From the NCBI GenBank assembly GCA_949294085.1, contig CASFFX010000006.1, positions 1 to 40,255 of the forward strand: a stretch of 40,255 nt of DNA, given 5' to 3'. The notes beneath the pieces were generated by a model. The model saw only the letters and a program-made list of their open reading frames with translations, was not told where the DNA came from and ran no database searches. Of the stretch, positions 1-7,013 are shown in pieces. The position numbers and the translations under genes were made by a program. The stretch comes from an uncultured bacterium. GTDB lineage: Bacteria; Elusimicrobiota; Elusimicrobia; Elusimicrobiales; Elusimicrobiaceae. Within the stretch, counting starts at the first letter, position 1, and every line of letters begins with the position of its first letter.

Positions 1-987
1 ACCGGTAGGATTGCCCTGCGCGTCTACTTTTTTAGGCAGTTTCTCCCAGCCGGAACCTTTTTTATCTATATCTTCAATCATTTGGTTTGCATTTTTGTCG
101 GGCGCCATATAAATACCTTTTTGAAGAAGTCTGTTGCGGGCATAGATATTGCAGTAAGGTTTTTGATCTGGGTTCTTTTGAGGATCTTGTTTGTCGTCTA
201 ATTCTTTTTGGCTTTTGCTTAAAATGGTATCCCATTGAGCGGGAGAAATATCTTGTTTGGATAGCGTGCCGTCTTGAATATCCTGGTCTATTTCCTGCCA
301 GCTTTTTTGGTCGTCTTGCCATTTTTTCAAATAGGAAGCATACTCATCGGGATTTTCACGTTTATACCGGCTGATTTCTTGACTGACGGCGGTAGGGGTG
401 TTGGGGTAATTTTCCTGGCCAGTCTGTTCGTCCGCAATATCCCAGAACCGTTTCGCGGGGGATTGGGTGCCGGGTAGTTGAGAACGCCTGCCATCTTGTA
501 AATCTTGCCAAGAGAACTTTTTTTCTGCTTGGCGCTTTTGGGGAGTAGAACCTAGCTGCAATTCCTGCCGAATTTTTTTCTGCTCTTTAGAGTAATCTTT
601 TTTCCCGTACATGCGGGTGGTAAAGTCATCTTGGCGGGCTTGCTGGCGGTCCAAATAGTCCAGTTGTTTCAAACGGTCTTGCAAATACTGCTGGCGCAAG
701 GGATGTAAGGAATGTCCTTGCTGGCGAACAAGAGGTTGTTCTTCAACCGGAGAGGGTTCTTCTTCTGATAGTTGATTAAGAGGTACGGGCTTACTTTCTC
801 TCTCTAAATAATCCTGGTATGCTTCTTCGGGTGTTTTCCCCTGCGGCCAGGGAATAATTTCCCCGTTTACTCGCAACTGCGGAGGGTCAGAGTACAAAAC
901 CTCTATATGAGGATTCTTGCGTAGTTCGTTTTGGTATTCCATGGTTTGGTAAGGCTCGGTATTGCGGCGTGTGTGGTAGGTTTTCAT
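1..987 (-). CDS. Large hydrophilic protein of unknown function, 3' end cut by window
   Basis: An open frame runs from ATG at 987 to the window edge (329 codons, no stop), so only the N-terminal part is visible. A good Shine-Dalgarno sequence (AAGGAG) lies just before the ATG. I see no signal peptide or membrane segment. Residues 1-270 are very hydrophilic and rich in Gln, Asp, Lys and Glu, with coiled-coil-like stretches. Near residue 278 the character changes to a more globular YCNIYARNRLLQKGIYM, followed by GSGWEKLP. A Cys-Asn pair at the head of a helix, followed by an Asn-rich turn and a GW segment, resembles the nucleophile region of papain-fold (NlpC/P60 or CHAP-like) hydrolases; this is inference, with Cys279 as candidate nucleophile. 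The His partner would lie outside the window. It is AT-richer than most of the window and divergent from a WYL regulator. Confidence 0.72.
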   Translation of the reverse strand, partial: MKTYHTRRNTEPYQTMEYQNELRKNPHIEVLYSDPPQLRVNGEIIPWPQGKTPEEAYQDYLERESKPVPLNQLSEEEPSPVEEQPLVRQQGHSLHPLRQQYLQDRLKQLDYLDRQQARQDDFTTRMYGKKDYSKEQKKIRQELQLGSTPQKRQAEKKFSWQDLQDGRRSQLPGTQSPAKRFWDIADEQTGQENYPNTPTAVSQEISRYKRENPDEYASYLKKWQDDQKSWQEIDQDIQDGTLSKQDISPAQWDTILSKSQKELDDKQDPQKNPDQKPYCNIYARNRLLQKGIYMAPDKNANQMIEDIDKKGSGWEKLPKKVDAQGNPTG

Positions 988-1058
988 GAGAACTCCTTAG
1001 GTGGGTATATACAACAGAGGGGGAAAACAGCTTTTTGAATGGAAAGACAAATAGAAAG

Positions 1059-1085
1059 ATAGTATAATAATATCTATTATACTAT
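1059..1085. promoter_or_regulatory. Perfect inverted repeat, candidate operator between divergent genes
   Basis: Arms ATAGTATAATA (1059-1069) and TATTATACTAT (1075-1085) are perfectly complementary around a 5-base centre. The site lies in the 202-base gap between the unknown gene starting at 987 and the WYL regulator starting at 1190. Its position upstream of both suggests an operator for the regulator; the AT-rich arms could also contain -10 elements. No T-run makes it look like a terminator. Apart from this site and the promoter below, I see nothing else in the gap. Confidence 0.5.
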
Positions 1086-1130
1086 AAAATAGTTATAAAA
1101 GTCAAATTCTTAGAAGCTTATGAATAGAAG

Positions 1131-1160
1131 TTGGCAATAAAACATTTATGTTTGTATGAT
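1131..1160 (+). promoter_or_regulatory. Candidate promoter of the WYL regulator
   Basis: TTGGCA (1131-1136) and TATGAT (1155-1160) are separated by 18 bases, and the ATG at 1190 follows about 30 bases after the -10. There is no strong Shine-Dalgarno sequence before the ATG; AGGA near 1173 is rather distant. Confidence 0.45.
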
Positions 1161-1189
1161 ATAAGCAAATATAGGATTAAACACATTTT

Positions 1190-2113
1190 ATGAAAGAGCG
1201 GAACCTTAAAAAATTAAACCGTTTGTTATATTTGCTCAATATGTTGGACGGAGAGGGGATAAACGTCCGGCGAGAGGCCCGTGAGTTGGAAGTAACCGAA
1301 CGTACGATTCAGCGGGATTTGATAGATATTGAAGCGGGCGGGTTCCCGTTGTTCAAAGCGGCTCCCGGCGTATATAAGTTTATAGAAGGCTTTTCTCTTA
1401 AAAAAATGAATTTAACAGAACAGGAAGCCTCCCTGTTGCTTGTAATGCAAGATATCATCGCCCCTTTAGGGGCTAATTTTCAGCAATCCTTGGATTCTCT
1501 GCGGCATAAAGTCTTAAGCGCACCTAAAGAATCCCCGTTCTATATTAAAATGCCGGCGGGCTGTAAATACGAGGAAACTAAAATAACACGCGTGCTAGAG
1601 CAGGGCATTCGCACGCATACAGAGGTTTTAATGTCTTTGGCGGCGGATACCACCCGCAAGCTGACCTATGAGCTAAAACCACTTAAAATTATGAATTATG
1701 ATGGTTTTTGGTATCTGTTGGGCATCAACGCTTACAAACAGGTGCGAAAATTCCGCCTAGACCGCATTTTGGACGCTGTAAACACGGATAAACCATTTAA
1801 AATAACGAAAAATATTCAAAAATTACTGGCTGAAAGCCATAATATTTGGTTTGGAGAGAAACGGGATAAAAAAGTAACTTTTTGGGTTCCTGTGGAGTTT
1901 GCAGAATATTTTAAGAAAAAAGCCTATTTTCCCTTACAAAAAATCTTAAAAACGCGGAAAAATGGAGATATTTTAGTAGAAACGTGTGTGTCCAACTATC
2001 GCGAGATTATCCCAACGGTACTCAGCTGGCTGGAACATATTACGCTGGTTGGTCCAAGTGATTTCAAAACTCTTGTTGAGGATATTTTAAAGAAGGCTAT
2101 TGAAAGACTATAG
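1190..2113 (+). CDS. WYL-domain transcriptional regulator (YafY/DeoR-like HTH)
   Basis: 307 residues with an N-terminal helix-turn-helix (about residues 8-60, with VTERTIQRDLIDIE as recognition helix region) of the HTH_11/DeoR type, and a central WYL domain (about 155-200) that literally contains FWYLLG followed by FRLDRI. The C-terminal 100 residues match the usual WYL C-terminal extension. Such proteins are DNA-binding regulators whose WYL domain senses a ligand, often nucleotides or nucleic acid. Some control defence islands, others control metabolism. Here it is divergent from the unknown gene at 1-987 with a perfect palindrome between them, so that gene is the likely target. Its 3' end overlaps the convergent small gene by 6 bases. 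Confidence 0.88.
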   Translation: MKERNLKKLNRLLYLLNMLDGEGINVRREARELEVTERTIQRDLIDIEAGGFPLFKAAPGVYKFIEGFSLKKMNLTEQEASLLLVMQDIIAPLGANFQQSLDSLRHKVLSAPKESPFYIKMPAGCKYEETKITRVLEQGIRTHTEVLMSLAADTTRKLTYELKPLKIMNYDGFWYLLGINAYKQVRKFRLDRILDAVNTDKPFKITKNIQKLLAESHNIWFGEKRDKKVTFWVPVEFAEYFKKKAYFPLQKILKTRKNGDILVETCVSNYREIIPTVLSWLEHITLVGPSDFKTLVEDILKKAIERL

Positions 2114-2566
2114 ATTAACAGACATAATTTTTGCATAAAGTCCACACAATAGTGTGGACTTTATGTTGTTTTCTATTATGTTTTTTAATGGAAAATTTGT
2201 TGTATTTATATCGTTATGTCTTTTGCGGAGCTGTTTATATTGAATAAATTGATTTTTAATAAGAAACAAGTCCGATATATAGAGAAAATTTTTTTGTTCT
2301 TCAGGATATAATTTTAAATACTTTGCATAAATTGTGGTTTCAATTGCACTGCGGAGGATTATAAATCCTTCAGTTATAAAATCTTGAAGTATTAAATTAA
2401 TAGCAGCCCGACAATTAGAATTAATTTTATTGAGTAATAATATAAAAACACGTGATCGATCTTCCTCTAGAATTGCAAACAGGACTGTTTTAGAATGCTC
2501 TAAGAGGTTATTCCATGCCTGAATGAATTGAGTTTGTTGTAGGGTGGCTGATTGTGTATAGTCCAT
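2108..2566 (-). CDS. Small unknown protein, possibly DUF5677-like and truncated
   Basis: 152 residues, AT-rich coding, mostly alpha-helical. The central part (about residues 45-110) has LLNKINSNCRAAINLIL and RSAIETTIYAKYLK, which resembles the helical core of DUF5677-type proteins of unknown function; the similarity is weak and from memory. Members are usually longer, so this may be a truncated copy: the last codons lie inside a perfect 14-base inverted repeat and overlap the end of the convergent WYL regulator. No Shine-Dalgarno sequence precedes the ATG; TAAAAT at 2573-2578 stands 6 bases upstream of the start, which would give a leaderless mRNA. No catalytic motif is recognised. Confidence 0.55.
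   Translation of the reverse strand: MDYTQSATLQQTQFIQAWNNLLEHSKTVLFAILEEDRSRVFILLLNKINSNCRAAINLILQDFITEGFIILRSAIETTIYAKYLKLYPEEQKNFLYISDLFLIKNQFIQYKQLRKRHNDINTTNFPLKNIIENNIKSTLLCGLYAKIMSVNL
2134..2165. terminator. 14-base perfect hairpin after the WYL gene
   Basis: CATAAAGTCCACAC (2134-2147) and GTGTGGACTTTATG (2152-2165) pair perfectly around AATA. It begins 20 bases after the WYL stop codon and is followed on the + strand by a T-rich stretch (TTGTTTTC), so it probably terminates the WYL transcript. It lies inside the last codons of the convergent small gene, which is unusual. Confidence 0.6.
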
Positions 2567-2594
2567 ATATACATTTTATATTAAAATATATGGA
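2562..2594. promoter_or_regulatory. Inverted repeat over the start of the small gene
   Basis: TCCATATAT (2562-2570) and ATATATGGA (2586-2594) are perfect arms, with an inner ATTTTA/TAAAAT pair. The element covers the start codon (2564-2566) and the presumed -10 of the minus-strand gene, so it could be an operator or a structured start site. AT-rich composition makes chance symmetry possible. Confidence 0.35.
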
Positions 2595-2627
2595 GCCAAT
2601 CGGATCCTCACTATTTGCCTGTTAGAG

Positions 2628-2653
2628 AAAAAGGCCTGTTTAGGGCCTTTTTT
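2628..2653. terminator. Bidirectional intrinsic terminator
   Basis: AAAAAGGCC (2628-2636) and GGCCTTTTTT (2644-2653) form a short stem flanked by A and T runs. It lies between the small gene and the tRNA cluster and can stop transcripts from the right. The rest of the 2595-2735 stretch shows no recognisable feature. Confidence 0.55.
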
Positions 2654-2736
2654 CTGTATCTCTAAAAGGTATCTAGGACGGGAATGTATAAAAACGGAGG
2701 GAATTCTCCATCGGAACTCAAGCCGAATAGGCAACA

Positions 2737-2766
2737 AAAAAGACACCTTGCAAAAGGTGTCTTTTT
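2737..2766 (-). terminator. Terminator of the tRNA-Pro cluster
   Basis: AAAAAGACACCTT (2737-2749) pairs with AAGGTGTCTTTTT (2754-2766) around a 4-base loop. It stands directly downstream of tRNA-Pro(CGG) on the minus strand, with a T-run at the 3' end. Confidence 0.85.
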
Positions 2767-2769
2767 AAA

Positions 2770-2845
2770 TGGTCGGGGCGGCGGGATTCGAACCCACGAC
2801 CTCACGGTCCCGAACCGTGCGCGCTACCATCTGCGCTACGCCCCG
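2770..2845 (-). tRNA. tRNA-Pro (anticodon CGG)
   Basis: The minus strand folds into a full cloverleaf: acceptor CGGGGCG/CGCCCCG, anticodon stem CACGG/CCGTG with loop TTCGGGA (anticodon CGG), T arm GTGGG-TTCGAAT-CCCGC, discriminator A. CCA is encoded at 2772-2770. It reads proline codon CCG. It follows tRNA-Pro(GGG) with a short spacer, so both are probably cut from one transcript. Confidence 0.95.
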
Positions 2846-2861
2846 TTAAACAATTTGTAAA

Positions 2862-2936
2862 TGGTCGGGAAGGCGGGAATCGAACCCGCGATCTCTCGCA
2901 CCCCAAGCGAGCGCTCTACCTCTGAGCCACTCCCCG
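2862..2936 (-). tRNA. tRNA-Pro (anticodon GGG)
   Basis: The minus strand gives acceptor CGGGGAG/CTTCCCG, anticodon stem CTCGC/GCGAG with loop TTGGGGT (anticodon GGG), and T arm GCGGG-TTCGATT-CCCGC. Discriminator A and encoded CCA (2864-2862) follow. It reads CCC/CCU codons and pairs functionally with the adjacent CGG isoacceptor. Confidence 0.93.
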
Positions 2937-2973
2937 AAATCGTGTGCCGCTAACCGGCCACACATATATTCTA

Positions 2974-3315
2974 TCATTCTTTTAACAAATCTTCCAGCGT
3001 TTCTTTAATTTCCGTCAGAAGTTTGAGGTCCGTCCGGGGCTTTTTGGCTGCGTCCGCAGAGGGGAACTGATACTTGGAAAGTTGCTTTTTGGCGCCTTCC
3101 AACGTCAGTTTATGCTTATAAATCAAGTCTTTAATTTTCAGGATGGTATAGACGTCTTCCTTCGTATAACGGCGGTGGCCGCTTTCCAGGCGGATGGGGC
3201 GAATTAAGCCGAATTCCGCTTCCCAGTAGCGCACGGAATACTCCGGCACGCCGGTAATGCGTTTGACGTCGCCGATAGAGAAATACTCTTTCTCTTCAAT
3301 TTCTTCCAGTCCCAT
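2974..3315 (-). CDS. MerR-family transcriptional regulator, short form
   Basis: 113 residues. The N-terminal winged helix (about residues 11-80) has the MerR pattern: YFSIGDVKRITGVPEYSVRYWE, then GLIRPIRLESGHRRYTKEDV. The remaining 30 residues are a short charged helix, too short for a ligand-binding domain, as in HspR- or RacA-like small MerR proteins. No metal-binding cysteines are present, so metal sensing is unlikely. The ATG at 3315 has no Shine-Dalgarno sequence; instead an extended -10 box (TGATATAAT) ends 6 bases before it, suggesting a leaderless transcript. It is downstream of adhE, separated by a terminator. Target unknown. Confidence 0.88.
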   Translation of the reverse strand: MGLEEIEEKEYFSIGDVKRITGVPEYSVRYWEAEFGLIRPIRLESGHRRYTKEDVYTILKIKDLIYKHKLTLEGAKKQLSKYQFPSADAAKKPRTDLKLLTEIKETLEDLLKE

Positions 3316-3321
3316 ACAGCT

Positions 3322-3327
3322 ATTATA
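3322..3327 (-). promoter_or_regulatory. -10 box of the MerR gene, 6 bases before ATG
   Basis: TATAAT on the minus strand, preceded by TGA (extended -10), is followed by AGCTGT and then the ATG at 3315. With a usual -10 to start distance, transcription would begin at or next to the A of ATG. Confidence 0.6.
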
Positions 3328-3361
3328 TCATTTCGTTTTCGCTAGTGCGAGGAGCCCCAAC

Positions 3362-3391
3362 AAAAAACCCCCAGCATAAACTGGGGGTTTT
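3362..3391 (-). terminator. Terminator of adhE
   Basis: AAAACCCCCAG (3364-3374) and CTGGGGGTTTT (3381-3391) pair around CATAAA. On the minus strand a run of six T follows. It lies 17 bases beyond the adhE stop codon. Confidence 0.88.
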
Positions 3392-3408
3392 GAATTCTTG
3401 GACCAAGC

Positions 3409-6051
3409 TTATTTGGCTTTGTGTTTTACCGGTTCTCCGTAATAGGCTTTCAAGTAAAGCTCCTTGATTTCGCTGATTAACGGATAGCGGGCGTTTCCGC
3501 CGGTGCACTGGTCGTCAAAGGCAAGTTCGGAAAGTTTATCCAGGTTGTCCAGAAATTCTTTTTCCGGGATGCCGTACTCTTTGATAGAGCGGGGGATGTT
3601 GAGTTTGTGTTTCAAATCTTCCACCATATCAATGAGTTTTTGCACTTTGGCGTCCTTATCATCGCCCAGGTTGTTGTGGGGGAGCAGGAAGTCCACAATC
3701 TTGCCGTAGCGGCCCTTGACGAACGGATATTTGTACTGCGGGAACAAGCCCTGCTTGGTCGGTTTATCCGTGGCGTTGAACTCAATAATGTACGAGAGCA
3801 ACAGCGCGTTGGCCAAGCCGTGCGGCACGTGATACATGGCCCCCAGCTTGTGCGCCATGGAGTGCGACAAGCCCAAGAACGCGTTGGCAAACGCCATACC
3901 GGCAATCGTGGCCGCGTAGTGCATTTTTTCGCGGGCGTTGATGTCCTTGGCGCCGTTGGTGTAAGATTTTTCCAAATATTTGAACACCAAGCGCATGGCT
4001 TCCAACGCTTGCCCGTCCGTAAAGTTCGTGGCGTAAACGGAGGTGTAGGCTTCAATGGCGTGGGTCAGCACGTCCAAACCGGAGAAAGCCGTCAGGGATT
4101 TGGGCATATTGAGCACAAATTCCGGGTCAATAATGGCCATATCGGGCGTTAAGGCGTAGTCCGTAATGGCGTATTTGGTGCCGGTTTTTTCATCGGTGAT
4201 GATGGTGAACGGCGTAACTTCGGACCCGGTGCCGGACGTGGTGGGGATGGCCACCATCACGGCCTTTTTGCCCAAAGGCGGCGCGGCGTAAATACGTTTG
4301 CGGATGTCCATAAAGCGCATGGCGATGTCTTCAAAGCTGGTGTCCGGGTTTTCGTACATCAGCCACACCATTTTCCCTTCGTCAATGGCCGAGCCGCCGC
4401 CCAAGGCGATGATCATATCCGGCTGCCACGAGTTGGCAATGTTGAGGGCTTCCTGCACGTTGGAAATGTTCGGGTCCGGCAACACGTTGGAGAACACGCG
4501 GAACTTGATGTTGAGGCTTTCCAGCACGTCGGCTACGGCGCGCACGTGGCCCAGCTGTTCCATCGTTTTGTCCGTGATGATGTAGGCGCGGTGCTTGTCG
4601 GCCAGTTCCGCCAACGCCTGCGGCAGGGCGCCGCGTTTGAAGTAGATTTTGGACGGTACTTTGTACCAATACATATTTTCGCGGCGTTCCGCGACGGATT
4701 TCACGTTCATAAGATGTTTTACCCCAATATTTTCGCTGACGGAGTTGCCGCCCCAAGAGCCGCAGCCCAACGTCAAAGAGGGCGCGAGCTTGAAATTGTA
4801 CACATCGCCGATGGCCCCCTGAGAGGACGGCATATTAATCAGCGTGCGGGCGGTGGGCATATCCTTGAAATAGTCAATATGGTCTTCGTTGGCTTCGTCC
4901 GTATAGAGCACGGAAGTATGACCGGCCCCTCCGTACAAAATCAAGGCCTTGGCCAGGTCCGCGGCGGATTTGAAATCTTTCGCGCGGTAAAAGCCGAGCA
5001 CAGGGGAAAGTTTTTCGCGGGCAAAGGGTTCGGCGTCGCTTACTTCTTTGGCTTCGGCAATCAGAATTTTGGTGCCGGCGGGCACTTTGACTCCGGCCAT
5101 TTCGGCGATTTTTTCGGCGCTCTGGCCCACGATGGCCGAGTTCAATTTTCCGTTCACGACAATCGTGTCCGACAGTTTTTTGCGGTCTTTGCCGGTTACG
5201 AAATAGCAGCCGCGGTTGATGAATTCTTCCTTGACTTGTTCGTACACCGGTTCTTCTACGATGACGGATTGTTCGCTGGCGCAAATCATCCCGTTATCAA
5301 AGGTTTTGCTCATAATCACGGAGCTGACGGCCATTTTGATGTTGGCGGTCGCGTCAATGACTACCGGGGTATTGCCCGCGCCCACGCCGATGGCCGGCTT
5401 GCCGGAGGAGTAGGCGGCTTTTACCATGCCGGGGCCGCCGGTCGCCAAGATGAGGTTGATGTCTTTGTGGTGCATCAAGGCATTGGAAAGGGGCATGGTC
5501 GGGTTGTCAATCCAGCCGATGATGCCCGCCGGGGCGCCGGCTTCCACGGCGGCGTCCAGCACAATTTTGGCCGCCGCAATGGTGCATTTTTTGGCGCGCG
5601 GGTGCGGAGAAAACACAATCCCGTTGCGGGTTTTCAAAGCGAGCAAGCTTTTGAAAATAGCCGTAGAGGTCGGGTTCGTGGTCGGGATGATACCGGCAAT
5701 CAGGCCGATAGGCTCGGCCACTTGGCGGAAACCGAAGGCATCGTCGTCCGACAAGACGCCGCACGTTTTGGTGTCTTTATATTGGTTGTAAATGTATTCG
5801 GAAGCAAATTGGTTTTTAATTACTTTGTCTTCCATTACCCCCATGCCCGTTTCTTCCACGGCCATTTTGGACAGAGGAATACGGTTCTGCGCGGCGGCAA
5901 TAGCGGCCGCACGGAAAATTTTATCTACTTGTTCTTGCGTGTACGTGGCATAAATGCGCTGGGCTTCTTTCACCTTGGAAACAATTTGGTCCAAATGGGC
6001 CAATTCTTCCGGGGTGGCTACGGCCGGCGCTGCAGTTTTCTTTTCCGCCAT
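3409..6051 (-). CDS. adhE: Bifunctional acetaldehyde-CoA / alcohol dehydrogenase
   Basis: 880 residues, normal for AdhE. It reduces acetyl-CoA to acetaldehyde and then ethanol, oxidising two NADH. The N-terminal aldehyde dehydrogenase half (about 1-440) carries the nucleophile Cys257 in FDNGMICASEQ. The C-terminal iron-dependent alcohol dehydrogenase half (about 455-880) has ALGGGSAID for nucleotide binding, and Asp660, His664, His730 and His744 in the positions of the E. coli iron ligands. The start at 6051 is chosen because AAAGGAGAT precedes it at proper spacing; a 23-residue upstream extension would cover the promoter. Divergent from rex, with an operator-like repeat over its -10, so it is very probably repressed by Rex at low NADH. 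Cytoplasmic; forms spirosomes in known species. Confidence 0.97.
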   Translation of the reverse strand: MAEKKTAAPAVATPEELAHLDQIVSKVKEAQRIYATYTQEQVDKIFRAAAIAAAQNRIPLSKMAVEETGMGVMEDKVIKNQFASEYIYNQYKDTKTCGVLSDDDAFGFRQVAEPIGLIAGIIPTTNPTSTAIFKSLLALKTRNGIVFSPHPRAKKCTIAAAKIVLDAAVEAGAPAGIIGWIDNPTMPLSNALMHHKDINLILATGGPGMVKAAYSSGKPAIGVGAGNTPVVIDATANIKMAVSSVIMSKTFDNGMICASEQSVIVEEPVYEQVKEEFINRGCYFVTGKDRKKLSDTIVVNGKLNSAIVGQSAEKIAEMAGVKVPAGTKILIAEAKEVSDAEPFAREKLSPVLGFYRAKDFKSAADLAKALILYGGAGHTSVLYTDEANEDHIDYFKDMPTARTLINMPSSQGAIGDVYNFKLAPSLTLGCGSWGGNSVSENIGVKHLMNVKSVAERRENMYWYKVPSKIYFKRGALPQALAELADKHRAYIITDKTMEQLGHVRAVADVLESLNIKFRVFSNVLPDPNISNVQEALNIANSWQPDMIIALGGGSAIDEGKMVWLMYENPDTSFEDIAMRFMDIRKRIYAAPPLGKKAVMVAIPTTSGTGSEVTPFTIITDEKTGTKYAITDYALTPDMAIIDPEFVLNMPKSLTAFSGLDVLTHAIEAYTSVYATNFTDGQALEAMRLVFKYLEKSYTNGAKDINAREKMHYAATIAGMAFANAFLGLSHSMAHKLGAMYHVPHGLANALLLSYIIEFNATDKPTKQGLFPQYKYPFVKGRYGKIVDFLLPHNNLGDDKDAKVQKLIDMVEDLKHKLNIPRSIKEYGIPEKEFLDNLDKLSELAFDDQCTGGNARYPLISEIKELYLKAYYGEPVKHKAK

Positions 6052-6083
6052 AAGTGATCTCCTTTCAGTATGCAAAATATTCA

Positions 6084-6108
6084 TATAGATATTTTGATAT
6101 CCATATTT
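6084..6108. promoter_or_regulatory. Candidate Rex operator at the adhE promoter
   Basis: The core GATATTTTGATATC is near-palindromic, and the 25-base site matches the copy at 6190-6214 in 22 of 25 positions. It overlaps the adhE -10 box (6105-6110) and the expected start of transcription. The sequence differs from the textbook Rex site, so Rex binding is inferred from position and repetition. Confidence 0.7.
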
Positions 6109-6133
6109 TATCTTTTGCATAAAAACTTGTCAA
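6105..6133 (-). promoter_or_regulatory. adhE promoter
   Basis: On the minus strand TTGACA (6133-6128), a 17-base spacer and TAAAAT (6110-6105) form a near-consensus sigma-70 promoter. Its -10 is covered by the operator-like repeat. Confidence 0.8.
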
Positions 6134-6163
6134 TAAACCGTCGGAAACCGGGGAAACGGGTTC

Positions 6164-6192
6164 TTGACAAGGTTTTTGTAAAAGAGTATTAT
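6164..6192 (+). promoter_or_regulatory. rex promoter
   Basis: TTGACA (6164-6169), a 17-base spacer and TATTAT (6187-6192). The -10 overlaps the second operator-like repeat, which suggests autoregulation. Confidence 0.8.
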
Positions 6193-6214
6193 AGATATTG
6201 TAATATCCACATTT
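6190..6214. promoter_or_regulatory. Candidate Rex operator at the rex promoter
   Basis: The core GATATTGTAATATC has perfect 6-base arms around GT. It is the second copy of the repeat at 6084-6108 and covers the rex -10 and transcription start. Confidence 0.7.
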
Positions 6215-6236
6215 CTTAGACGGGAAAATTGTTTTT

Positions 6237-6875
6237 ATGAGCTTATTTCACCCTAAAAAAGACATTAGCGTCCAAACGATTCGCCGTTTGCCGCAATATC
6301 TGCGGATTTTTTATAATTTGCATGCCTACGGGCGGGAACTGGTTTCCTCCACCGCGCTGGCGGAAGAAACTCAGCTGCTGCCCATTGTCATCAAGAAAGA
6401 TTTGCAGGCGGTGGGCGCGCCCAGCAAGCTGCGGGCCGGGTTCAAAGTGGCGGGCACGATTGCCGTGATAGAAAAATTTTTGGGCTGGAACAACTTAAAT
6501 AAAGCTTTTTTAGTTGGGGTAGGGCACCTGGGGGCGGCGCTTTTGGGGTTTGACGGGTTTAAGAACCACGGGCTGGAAATTGTGGCGGCTTTTGACACGA
6601 ACCCCGAAAAAGTGGGCAGCAAAATCCATGGCGTGCAGGTGTATCACACGGCCCAACTGGCCAGCGTGATAGAAAAAGAAAACTTGAAGATTGCCATTTT
6701 AACGGTCCCCGCGCAAGCGGCGCAGGGGATTACGGACACATTGGTCGCGGCCGGCATTAAAGCCATTTGGAATTTTGCCCCCGTCAATTTAACGGTTCCG
6801 GCCGGAGTGATTGTGCAGAAAGAGGATATTTCTTCCGGCCTGGCGGAATTGTGCGCCAAGTTAAAAAGTAAATAA
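6237..6875 (+). CDS. rex: Redox-sensing transcriptional repressor Rex
   Basis: 212 residues, the usual length. The N-terminal winged helix (about 10-80) includes IRRLPQYLRIFYNL and the SSTALAEETQ...VIKKDLQ helix-turn-helix. The C-terminal Rossmann domain has VGVGHLGAALLGF (about 92-104), then AAFDTNPEKVGSKIHGV and a final domain-swap helix. Rex binds DNA when NADH/NAD+ is low and releases it when NADH binds, derepressing fermentation genes. The position divergent from adhE, with paired repeats on both promoters, fits exactly. The Shine-Dalgarno sequence is weak (GGGAAAA about 15 bases upstream). Confidence 0.95.
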   Translation: MSLFHPKKDISVQTIRRLPQYLRIFYNLHAYGRELVSSTALAEETQLLPIVIKKDLQAVGAPSKLRAGFKVAGTIAVIEKFLGWNNLNKAFLVGVGHLGAALLGFDGFKNHGLEIVAAFDTNPEKVGSKIHGVQVYHTAQLASVIEKENLKIAILTVPAQAAQGITDTLVAAGIKAIWNFAPVNLTVPAGVIVQKEDISSGLAELCAKLKSK

Positions 6876-6906
6876 TCCTTCTCTAGAAAGAACGGTTCTA
6901 GCTTTT

Positions 6907-6933
6907 ATCCCCCGGTTTTACCGGGGGATTTTT
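6907..6933 (+). terminator. Terminator of rex, first copy of a repeated terminator
   Basis: ATCCCCCGG (6907-6915) and CCGGGGGAT (6921-6929) pair around TTTTA, followed by a T-run. The same element recurs at 7529 and, with one loop change, at 8164. Confidence 0.9.
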
Positions 6934-6949
6934 ATAGGGATATTTTGCA

Positions 6950-6979
6950 TTGCGCAAGGGAAATTAATTTTGATAATAT
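6950..6979 (+). promoter_or_regulatory. Candidate promoter of the first pilin gene
   Basis: TTGCGC (6950-6955) and TAATAT (6974-6979) are 18 bases apart. AAGGAGG at 7003-7009 is a perfect Shine-Dalgarno sequence 4 bases before the ATG at 7014. No sigma-54 type TGGC-N-TTGC element is seen. Confidence 0.5.
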
Positions 6980-7013
6980 GAAATTGCAACGCCTGTAAAG
7001 GCAAGGAGGCAAA

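Larger units (their letters stand above)
6907..7013 (+). repeat. Direct repeat copy 1: terminator plus pilin promoter region
   Basis: These 107 bases match 7529-7635 except for one base next to the Shine-Dalgarno sequence (AAGGAGGC versus AAGGAGGA). The block contains the terminator stem, a candidate promoter, a small GCCT/AGGC stem (6991-7002) and the AAGGAGG ribosome-binding site. Confidence 0.95.

Noticed and set aside
4546..6057. 503-codon open frame on the + strand
   Set aside because: It lies fully antisense to adhE, has composition of a reverse-frame shadow (Gly, His, Phe, Arg-rich) and no ribosome-binding site.
6880..6901. CTAGAA/TTCTAG hairpin after rex
   Set aside because: Short and without a T-run; the strong terminator at 6907 explains transcription end.
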